From: Kryptolebias marmoratus
Taxonomy: Eukaryota > Chordata > Actinopteri > Cyprinodontiformes > Rivulidae
Direction of reading: 5' to 3'
Assembly (NCBI RefSeq): GCF_001649575.2
Contig: NC_051433.1
Location: forward strand, 8,529,972-8,593,971
Length of the DNA stretch: 64,000 nt
Shown here: piece by piece, positions 40,501 through 46,139 of the stretch
How positions within the stretch are numbered: the first letter of the stretch is position 1
Layout of the letters: the number at the start of each line of letters is the position of its first letter
The notes under the pieces: model-generated
The model's database searches: none
The model's input: the letters and a program-made list of their open reading frames with translations, nothing else
Told to the model about the DNA's origin: nothing
Made by a program: the position numbers and the translations under genes

Positions 40501-43436
40501 CAAGTTAACTCGCAGCTTTATGACTGATTTTAATGCTTGAACCAAAAACAAAATCAGCACATTACGACATGCAAAAAGTTTCTTTTTGTCTGAGAAAAAA
40601 AACAAAAAACAAAACACAACAACATAAGATACAGTAATAAGTTAACCTCTAAATGTTTGCAGCTCAGCTGAGATGCCATGTCGATCAGACTATGATTAGG
40701 CTCAACGATAAACAGGTTTGTTCAGTTTAAAAGGATAATTACCACCTTTGGTCTGATGGCATCTTGGATCTTTTAATCGGACCATATGACTCATGAATTC
40801 TTTCCTTTTCATGCAGCACATTGTCGTAAAACTACGTTACGGACCTTCAGTCTGACTTAATTATCAAATAACTTTCTAATTTGACAATAAAAAGTAGGCA
40901 ACAAAACAGAGCGAGGACATGTGCTCCTGAAACCTGACACCATTTCAGGATCTGCTGTGTGTAACCATATCTTTCTTAATGATCAGCACTAAATAAGTTC
41001 CTTGAACACATTGTGACAACTTATGTCGTAACTTTTTCCTTCACACTCACAGTTATTTTCCAACATGACCTACTGGAATAAACTAAATGACATAATGAAC
41101 AAAATATGGACTTAATAGCATTTCTCTTTTTAGCCTTGTTTTAGTGTTCAACTGTTTTTCTTCATGTGTTTTATGTTACAAAAGCCTTATTTCTGTTTTA
41201 TAATATCTAGCTTTCCTTTTAGATTTTACTTCCTGTTTTATTTTGTAGGGTGCTCTCCTTTGTAACGTTTGTTGGCTTTATTTTGTGATTTAACACGTGA
41301 TAGTAATTTGCAAATTGCCACATCTGCATTGTGTTTGTTTACTCCCTTACTAATAATGAAAAAGCTTTCTTTACACAATTCATGTTTGTTGTTTGATTCT
41401 ACATGCCACCTCTAACCACTGCAGCACATTTTGTTCTGTTTTGCAACACAATAATAGTTTTCCCTTTTATCCTTGTGTCAGTGACTCTGCATTTTTATCC
41501 TCATCTCTCAACACACTCGCCTAATGTACAGATGCAGGGAAATGTGTTATGCATTTTGGCTAATTCCTGTCTGCTTTTTTTGTGTTTTTCTGTCATTAAT
41601 GGAGCCCTCCTGGGTCTTCATTAATAAAGATCATTATGATTCAAAATGCGATGGATGGTGCAATCAAAGTGACGTACCTTGACCTTAGAGTCTAGCTTGA
41701 ATGATTATGGATGGTCTCCTTGGTTCTTTTTCTATCCTCCACACTATCCGTCTGATCAACCTGCGTTCACATCCTGGGAGGTTGGCTACAGCCTCGTGAA
41801 CCTTATACTTTACTTTAACAATATTGGCAGCTGTGATCGGAGGAACGTGAAGTTGCTTGGAGTCAGTCTTGTAGCCTTTTACCTTTAACATGAATACCTA
41901 TAATCTTCTTTCTGAGCTCACCTTTGATTTCTCTGCTCTACCAAACTACCCGGTGGCATGTTTGTTCCCTCATTTCACCATTGTTTCTGTTCACTTTATC
42001 ACAAGGCACGCAGATATACATTACAACCACTTTTTAGGAGAAACAAAGCACGTTTCAATGAGCTGGAAGGGTACGAACCCATTTATCCACATCTGAATAT
42101 TAACTTTGGTCGTATTACAGGCATTTCTGAATCCATGTGCCTTTTGGAAACAGACTGCTCTTTGCGTCAGTCAAAACATACAAGTGTCTCCAGATAAAGC
42201 CCTTTAAAGTATCACAGGAATTGACCGGCTTAAGCTACTCGCAGTGACAGCTGGAGAACCTTCTCCTCTCGTGCCATATGGACTTAAAGTGGATTACTAC
42301 AATCACAGTGCTTTGGACTGACTCTTGTTGTTTAGATTTCAAAGAACACACCCTTTAGTCTAAGCCTTCAGCTATTATACTAGTTTACAATGAGGCACTT
42401 CATTGTCTGTATAATTTACCTGGACATTTTAGTCTGCCTGTGACTGTTTAGGTGCACCAGGCAGAGACCAGACAAATTCCACAGCAGTCCCTGCAAGCTT
42501 TACAAAACTAGTAGTAGTCTCTTTATAGCTACAGACGCCAAATTATAGTAAATAACACAGATATGCAAACAATTGTCAACACTGACACAAACAAGGTAAT
42601 TCCCACAAATGGTGCTGTTGCTTTAGATGCTATTGTTAAAAATAAAACACGCAATTTTCTGCAACATTGGCAAAGATGCTTAGGAAAATTAGGGATAAAT
42701 AATCTTTAAATTTACTTATTGTTATTTTAAACTTGCTATTGTTATTTAAACTTGCTATTGTTATTTAAAACTTATTTAAAACTAGATGATTGTGGAGACC
42801 ACAGTAGGCTACAGCACACTGTTTCAATCAATTAAATACATTCATTAGTCAACATATTTTAGTAACCAGGTTAAAGATTAGTTTATAAAAGGGGCATTGC
42901 TTCAGGCCATACTTTTATTTTTTGTGTTTTATGAATTATCGCCCGCACAGTAAGCAGAGTTAAAAGCATCAGCTAAAGACAATTTAATTTGAATTTATTA
43001 GAAAAAAATCACGTTTCCTGACGCTTTCAGGTTAATGGGCAGCGGATCCCGCTCGCCCGAGCGAAGCTGCACGTGCAGGGCACAAGAACACGCCCATAGC
43101 AACGGGTCCTGACACCCATAGCAACCAGAAACGCTGGAGAGCAGCAGCACAAAGGCGAACGCAAAGATTAGGTATCGTACTAAGCACATAATTTTAAAAT
43201 AAAACAAAAATATTTAACGCATTAAAAAAACAAAAAGAACACACATATACTTACATTTAAGAAAAAGGAAAATAAAAGCCTTAGGGTTCAAGTGTAAGTA
43301 CAACAACTGAGTGACAGTTAATAAAAGACAAAAAAAAGAAAAAAAAAAGAAAAAAAGAGTGGCTTACCTGGAAAAACAGCATCGACGCCAGCGGTGTGTG
43401 ACGGCTCGACTGAGCGCGAAGTGAAGTTTCTTCCAT
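22400..43436 (-). CDS. arhgap40: Rho GTPase-activating protein, ARHGAP18/28/40 family (probably ARHGAP40), 16 coding exons
   Basis: Predicted cytoplasmic GTPase-activating protein that stimulates GTP hydrolysis on Rho-family GTPases. I joined 16 minus-strand exons by GT/AG borders; all phases agree and give about 696 codons with no internal stop. Order: variable N-terminus (1-58); acidic block with SFWHEVETIQQ (about 104-114); STLTKTQALAVQRR and DVRDIF block (about 163-199); TRIQDLSHADMKKVRQLALI block (about 293-313); RhoGAP domain (about 341-544) with arginine finger R385 in EGILRVPG, KFIRDLPDPLL (425-435) and MAPNLF (502-507); C-terminal GGNIGEHCLD and GEWVIK. These blocks are shared by ARHGAP18, 28 and 40. 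RLTDGAEKG and YQDLLW look most like ARHGAP40 to me, from memory of the family, not a search. ARHGAP28 is the main alternative. Catalytic residues are intact, so it should be functional. The N-terminal two exons are less certain. Confidence 0.85.
23001..23056 (-). CDS. arhgap40: RhoGAP exon 15 (LYEVGGNI)
   Basis: 56 nt micro-exon, acceptor CAACAG, donor TCG|GTGAGT. It encodes NGSVSCPDCALYEVGGNI with split codons on both sides (Arg and Gly). LYEVGGNIGEHCLD across the exon 15/16 border is a diagnostic C-terminal motif of ARHGAP18/28/40. Confidence 0.93.
23224..23375 (-). CDS. arhgap40: RhoGAP exon 14 (C-terminal beta region)
   Basis: 152 nt, acceptor CCGTAG, donor GGAG|GTACAA. It encodes LRRTVKIQVGDLVSGSMDFQ, LGVNTRTSDLLEHFQRQF and LRSPANGKGKMR. 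The 'VRVQ...S...L.....A.D.L..F' pattern matches the C-terminal Ras-association-like segment of the subfamily. Confidence 0.92.
23559..23702 (-). CDS. arhgap40: RhoGAP exon 13 (IPNFLVSQVRRLN, basic)
   Basis: 144 nt, 48 whole codons, acceptor CCCCAG, donor GAG|GTGAGC. It encodes IPNFLVSQVRRLNENSNRRY, then a basic stretch DRRFKNLLKKIQ and KPEKNKSE. It follows the GAP domain directly, as in ARHGAP18/28 (IPxFL-QVR-xN). Confidence 0.94.
23987..24193 (-). CDS. arhgap40: RhoGAP exon 12 (MNLWAVATIMAPNLF)
   Basis: 207 nt, acceptor CTGAAAAA...CAG, donor ACA|GTAAGG. It encodes ALLEFLSKVVSRENRNRMNL, WAVATIMAPNLFLHKAVPSR and VRYQDLLWT. The MAPNLF asparagine is a conserved active-site residue of RhoGAPs. 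The loop RLTDGAEKGQAEKAADVM resembles ARHGAP40 more than ARHGAP18 as I recall them. Confidence 0.95.
24847..24929 (-). CDS. arhgap40: RhoGAP exon 11
   Basis: 83 nt, acceptor CTTCAG, donor GAAG|GTAAAA. It encodes DITELRQKLHMLNLLVLLLP and EPNRNTLK. The 'LNLLVLLLP-NR-TL' helix is typical of RhoGAP domains. The Asp codon is split with exon 10. Confidence 0.94.
25567..25726 (-). CDS. arhgap40: RhoGAP exon 10 (LLKKFIRDLPDPLL)
   Basis: 160 nt, acceptor TCTGCAG, donor AGAG|GTCAGT. It encodes LLQQNLESNFYSGHFNWDEV and DAAALLKKFIRDLPDPLL. The 'LLK-F-R-LP-PLL' helix is a RhoGAP core motif involved in binding the GTPase. The acceptor CTGCAGCTGCTGCAGCAG has nearby alternative AGs, so the first three codons could vary by NAGNAG-type choice. 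Confidence 0.94.
26742..26819 (-). CDS. arhgap40: RhoGAP exon 9 (arginine finger)
   Basis: 78 nt, acceptor CTGCAG, donor AAAG|GTACAG. It encodes LLSFLEKKGVDSEGILRVPG then SQSRIK. The Arg in GILRVPG is at the position of the catalytic arginine finger of RhoGAPs, so activity is expected. Confidence 0.96.
27218..27309 (-). CDS. arhgap40: RhoGAP exon 8 (start of RhoGAP domain)
   Basis: 92 nt, acceptor TTACAG, donor GCG|GTGTGT. It encodes STLFGVPLATLLENDQKQ and NATIPLFLQA. The 'FGVPL' and 'IPL' motifs are the usual opening of a RhoGAP domain (helix A region). Confidence 0.93.
27613..27778 (-). CDS. arhgap40: RhoGAP exon 7 (TRIQDLS...LALIDMTAL block)
   Basis: 166 nt, acceptor CCTCAG, donor CCAG|GTGAGA. 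It encodes RVVCPKCRLGVTRIQDLS, then DMKKVRQLALIDMTALCDLL, then a basic tail KRHKIGKRKIP. The DMKKVR-LALI-TAL segment is a hallmark of this subfamily, just before the GAP domain. The CPKC pair near the start is unusual (see findings). Confidence 0.94.
28709..28857 (-). CDS. arhgap40: RhoGAP exon 6 (EEFLITDIAY block)
   Basis: 149 nt, acceptor TTTTTAG, donor CCC|GTAAGC. It encodes MTLEHHRGAPKEEFL, ITDIAYCEQAVIFIKQAKF and KEDGTLP. The pattern 'ISYSEQAV/F-I' followed by 'GTLP' precedes the central block in ARHGAP18/28 relatives. Phase is consistent on both sides. Confidence 0.88.
29629..29707 (-). CDS. arhgap40: RhoGAP exon 5 (variable linker)
   Basis: 79 nt, acceptor CAACAG, donor TCAG|GTAAGA. 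It encodes TLLPEAENTEDLTQHSMASV and AKTPLS plus one base of an Ala codon. It is a short, acidic, low-conservation linker. The call rests on splice sites and phase. Confidence 0.8.
30287..30507 (-). CDS. arhgap40: RhoGAP exon 4 (conserved AGLSTLI / DVRDIF block)
   Basis: 221 nt, acceptor TTTTCAG, donor CAG|GTTGGC, with a split Glu at the start. It encodes GEQEEQWLADAGLSTLISED, then STLTKTQALAVQRRLDSY, then a basic run RRKRNKQPPRDVRDIF. This is a signature N-terminal region of the ARHGAP18/28/40 family; the basic cluster could bind membrane or partner, which is inference. Confidence 0.93.
31323..31336 (+). promoter_or_regulatory. Near-perfect RFX palindrome in RhoGAP intron 3
   Basis: GTTGCCATGGCAAA, one base from the palindrome GTTGCCATGGCAAC, about 150 bp downstream of the exon 3 donor in transcript orientation. 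Confidence 0.4.
31489..31712 (-). CDS. arhgap40: RhoGAP exon 3 (acidic N-terminal block)
   Basis: 224 nt from acceptor CACCAG to donor GAAG|GTAATT. It carries DPSPTEMSVEPWASPQDQ and then VDSFWHEVETIQQGSGD, which matches the aromatic-acidic 'x-W/F-x-E-x-E-x-I' segment near the N-terminus of ARHGAP18/28. The ATG at 31,691-31,693 is a third possible start, giving 632 residues. The exon ends in phase 1 and joins exon 4 to give EEGEQEEQW. Confidence 0.8.
33580..34099 (+). mobile_element. Possible diverged solo LTR (gypsy-like), uncertain
   Basis: The right part has an LTR-like tail: AAATAAATCTTTTATT, then a T/G/C-rich stretch (TTGTGTGTTTGTCTTGCTGACC) ending TGGTCCCTGACA at 34,099. Fish gypsy LTRs often end this way. 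I found no convincing TG left border, no target-site duplication and no internal region. Confidence 0.25.
33601..33786 (-). other. 61-codon open frame in intron 2, unidentified
   Basis: ATG at 33,784-33,786. It reads MSRLPKKCQIRQTKPKPSPT then PIYADLMQLGRF and ends TGNSKR. It has a basic, proline-rich start. It overlaps the possible LTR. It is complete, but too short to call without a match. Confidence 0.15.
34672..34925. repeat. Fish dispersed repeat ('ccatccattttctttacccgctt' type)
   Basis: Starts with ccatccatccattttcttta and ...cccgcttctcttttccagg. Further on come gtgggttttccttccac, aaaaacatgc and gagtgtgaatggttgtgtgtc. This order is the familiar 3' part of a very abundant teleost repeat (LINE-derived 3' end). 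The copy is diverged and its centre is shortened. Confidence 0.6.
36078..36290 (-). pseudogene. LINE reverse-transcriptase C-terminal fragment
   Basis: Minus-strand reading gives GNKVREVRLRMFGHVQRRDS then GYIGRRLLEVQLPGKKDKE. The pattern 'VREVRLRWFGHVQRRD..YIGRR.L...LPGKRKRGRPKRRW' is the well-known C-terminal tail of fish LINE ORF2-type reverse transcriptases. Here the RGRPKRR part is degraded and the rest of the element is missing. It lies in intron 2. Confidence 0.75.
37801..37904 (-). CDS. arhgap40: RhoGAP exon 2
   Basis: Bounded by a very good acceptor (pyrimidine tract then CTACAG) and donor CCAG|GTAGGA. It is 104 nt, starts in phase 0 and ends with two bases of an Arg codon that exon 3 completes. 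It reads FSAIWGDNCR then MPWGKSGSAALLLLSGKV and IRRVKA. The internal ATG at 37,872-37,874 is an alternative start, giving a protein 33 residues shorter. The call rests on splice borders and phase, not on recognised homology. Confidence 0.6.
41630..41940 (-). pseudogene. Tc1/mariner-like transposase relic (N-terminal part)
   Basis: Minus-strand reading gives GYKTDSKQLHVPPITAANIV, then KVHEAVANLPGCERRLIRRI and VWRIEKEPRRPS. This is the helix-turn-helix DNA-binding region of Tc1-like fish transposases (GYK.ISK.L.VP..T...I, NLPG.G..., EPR.TS). It is interrupted: DNA on the upper-coordinate side continues the homology in another frame past a stop, and the catalytic DDE part is not seen. It sits in intron 1. 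It is a dead fragment; no terminal inverted repeats were located. Confidence 0.75.
42712..42783. repeat. 19-bp tandem repeat, about 3.5 copies
   Basis: Unit AACTTGCTATTGTTATTTA occurs twice perfectly, flanked by a diverged copy on the left (TACTTATTGTTATTTTA) and a partial copy on the right. Located in intron 1. Confidence 0.85.
42998..43189 (-). CDS. Small open frame with signal-peptide-like N-terminus (uncertain)
   Basis: A 63-codon frame starts at the ATG at 43,187-43,189. Residues 1-22 have a basic start and a long hydrophobic core (MCLVRYLIFAFAFVLLLSS) ending VSG, as in a secretory signal. The next 15 residues hold four cysteines (CYGCQDPLLWACSC). It lies in intron 1 of the RhoGAP gene on the same strand and overlaps the tandem AGCAAC motifs. 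No homology is recognised, and a frame this short can arise by chance. Confidence 0.2.
   Translation of the reverse strand: MCLVRYLIFAFAFVLLLSSVSGCYGCQDPLLWACSCALHVQLRSGERDPLPINLKASGNVIFF
43093..43125. promoter_or_regulatory. Tandem CCCATAGCAAC motifs (RFX half-site type)
   Basis: Two identical 11-mers CCCATAGCAAC at 43,093-43,103 and 43,115-43,125, offset by 22 bp (about two helical turns). AGCAAC is an RFX/X-box half-site; a full X-box is not completed. They lie in intron 1, about 250 bp downstream of the exon 1 donor. Confidence 0.35.
43368..43436 (-). CDS. arhgap40: RhoGAP exon 1, coding part (start codon)
   Basis: An ATG at 43,434-43,436 opens 23 codons (MEETSLRAQ...SMLFFQ) and ends in phase 0 at a strong donor, CAG|GTAAGC. 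The exon lies just downstream of a CRE-bearing, CpG-containing promoter. It fits the phase-0 acceptor of exon 2, which supports the join. The peptide is not recognised, so this could instead be 5' UTR, with translation starting in exon 2 or 3. Confidence 0.5.
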
Positions 43437-43600
43437 GTGTTTAAAAACAACAACAACCAGATGGAGAGCAGAGATGAGAAAGCCCAGTATGCTGCTGCTG
43501 CTGCTGCTGCTCTCCGCCGCCAACGTCTACGTTTATCCTTCTCACCTTGCGGCTTGACGTCATCACGTCGAACATCACGTATAGACTGCTTCTATATTAA
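43437..43600 (-). promoter_or_regulatory. Putative RhoGAP promoter with a perfect CRE
   Basis: A CpG-containing stretch upstream (minus strand) of exon 1. It holds the full palindromic CRE TGACGTCA at 43,555-43,562, two further CACGT cores within 20 bp (ATCACGTCG, ATCACGTAT), and a (GCT)n run at 43,491-43,510. No TATA box is visible. The combination suggests a CREB/ATF-responsive TATA-less start near 43.5 kb; that is inference. Confidence 0.5.
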
Positions 43601-45780
43601 TTTATCCGGCCTGGTCATTTGTTGCTGTGGCTAAAATGATTGTTTAAGCCCAAAATAATACTTTTATTGATTACCCTCCTCAAATCAGAAATCAAAGGAT
43701 AAAATTCTAAGACATTTGCATTTCTATCTTTAACAAACAAATGTTCATGTTCTAACAAGAGAGGTGAGTGTGATGGGAAGATGGATGGAGCTCTTTGAGG
43801 AGCTAATTAATGAAAAGCATGAAAAGGAAAGAAGAGTTTGAAATGTAGTTTATAGAAATAAAAGAAGCATTGTTCTGTTGAATTTATGTCAACCTGCATT
43901 GCAAATTTCCACAGACAAAATGTGTTTCCAGGTGGTTTCATTCCAACAATCTAAACATGTAGTCTTACCTTAGGGTGACAGCACCCTTTTTAATCTTTTC
44001 TTTTAATTCTTACAATTTGGTCCTTAGATTATGTGTTTGAGGTAAAATATGAGGAAGAACAAAATAAAAATGAATGGCAAGTGTTTTGATTATTACATGA
44101 AAAAGTTATACTGCATAATAAATCACATTAACACTTTTTTTTACATAGGCTAACACATATGACACATGACTGAAACTTACATTTAAACATTTTCTCTTGT
44201 TTATAATTTGATCCACATTACTTGATGTAGTGTTTAATTTAAATTCCTACTGATTATAAAACACAAAATCTGTTCAGGGGTTGGTTGTGTGTGTTACCTA
44301 TGCAGTAGATGCAGGAGAATCAGAGAAAGAGATTCTTTTATATTAACCTCAAGGTTTTACATACATCTTCTGAAAATGTTATGTTTGTAGAGCATGCACA
44401 ATACAGCCTAAGCAAATGCAGAAATGATAGTATTGTCCCTCCGTCTGATAGACCGGATCATTTTACTGTAAAATGAATCCATTTGCATGACCTTTGATGA
44501 TAAAACAACTTGTAGGCAGGGAACAATCTGACCTAAATACATCAGGTTTGCATTAGTTCCTGCGTGCATGAGAATCTCATTAATAAAATAAAAGGAAAGC
44601 GGTGAGGACAAATGCAAACCATGTCTCAGTAAGGTACATCAAAGCATCGGCTTAGAGAAACCTTTTGCATTTTGGTTGTGTCACAGAAACAGTGGTTCTA
44701 ACAAAATAATTTTAGAATTAGAGTTTTAGAATTATCTGAGAACGTTAACCACTGGGTGTCTTTATGCAACATCAATTTTCACTCAAAATTCGAAGCCCTC
44801 AAAAGAGAGAGAGAGAGACAGAGAGAGGCAAAGAAGCCCCTGTAACTTTGGGTCAATTTGACCCGAAGGCCACGGGAGGGTTAAATCTGTGTGTGTGTTT
44901 CAAAAACAAAATCGTGCGGGAAAAAGTCTCAGTCGAGATCTGCTGTCTGATAATTTCACGGTCATCAAACGCTGTTCCGTCCTCTGATGAAGGCCACGAG
45001 ATGCAGCTCAGTTAATTTTATGTTCCAGCAACCAAAGCCTCTGCTAAAAATGTTGCTGTTTGCAAGGTCAGTAATGAAGAAACACACCAGAACAATGTAG
45101 CAGCGACTTCTCCGAACCAAGAGAAGCTATATCTGACTCACATCTGGCTTCCACTTCCCTAAAATGTTGTGACAAAAAGTTCTACTATTGTTTGTTTTCA
45201 GAATATCATCTGTCACAAATAGGTTCTGAACCATCTTTATTATACTCCATCCCAGAAAAATCTGTGGTAAAACTTATTTGTCACTTTTTCAATTATGCAA
45301 ATCTACGGCTCCAGGGTTGTAGCTCTGTGTTGTCTGGCACATAACTTTCATCACTTGTCAGATGACCCAGAAACACATTTCTGAACATCCGTCTTTGTGT
45401 GTTGGAATGATGTTTTGAACAGGTAGACATGGTCCTCGGGGCAGATAAATGTTAGGTTTTTGCTCAGATCACTGAAAAACTAATGCTGCCCCCCACATGT
45501 CTGTTAGCAAACTGCCTAACAAAAGATGTCTGAGCTCCACTGGGCAGCTGAAACTCGTTCACTTCTGCTGCCTGACAGGTGTTGCGTTTCTAAGGAATAA
45601 ATCACTCACCGCATAGACGCATTTATACATTAGCAGTAACAATTTGTACCGCTTACATCTCATTCCTTACATACTGCAACACTCAGAGTGACTCATTCGC
45701 TCCGCCTGCTGCGCCGTGTGTCTGCAGCTGCAAAGAGATTCCTCCTGGACAGATAAATTCCTTCTGACATCCTGTTTTTA
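43601..45780. other. Non-coding stretch between the two promoters
   Basis: AT-rich intergenic DNA. Short GA run at 44,806-44,827. No exon, repeat family member or RNA gene recognised. Confidence 0.5.
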
Positions 45781-45817
45781 TTGTCACTGGCAGCTCAGCT
45801 TTCTTATAGTCAGCCTG

Positions 45818-45819
45818 GT

Positions 45820-45855
<36 letters not shown>

Positions 45856-45856
45856 C
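45818..45856. repeat. (GT)n(GA)n compound microsatellite
   Basis: About 13 GT units run directly into six GA units. The same compound type recurs at 59,778-59,816. Confidence 0.95.
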
Positions 45857-45990
45857 AGAGCAGTCAAGATCACAGAGGGCCAGTAAGGCATCCCACTCTC
45901 TTCCTGCCATTGTTTCCTTTCAGGGACCCACAGAGCTGCTCCTCCTGGTCATCGGCTCACTCCCCCCTCCTCCTGCTGCTGCTGCTGGTC

Positions 45991-46110
45991 GTTACCATGG
46001 AGATGGAGAATCTGCCAGATGAAAGCATTTCCTACTGGAAGGCGCACTTGGAGGCAATAATAGACAACACAATCTATTATTGTAGCAGCTTTAAAAGCAG
46101 CAAAGAGGCA
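45991..46110. promoter_or_regulatory. Candidate enhancer: RFX-like site plus SOX-like inverted repeat
   Basis: GTTACCATGGAGAT (RFX-like) at 45,991-46,004. A perfect 10-bp inverted repeat, CAATAATAGA / TCTATTATTG, lies at 46,055-46,064 and 46,073-46,082 with an 8-bp gap; CAAT/ATTG cores facing each other recall SOX dimer sites. The block is unique sequence in an otherwise AT-rich intergenic region. Confidence 0.35.
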
Positions 46111-46139
46111 ATGAATATGAGCAGAGAGATGTTTTTTTT

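Noticed and set aside
43437..43634. Plus-strand frame with a poly-Ala run (from the GCT array)
   Set aside because: The opposite strand has the better explanation: a phase-compatible exon with a strong donor and an upstream CRE.
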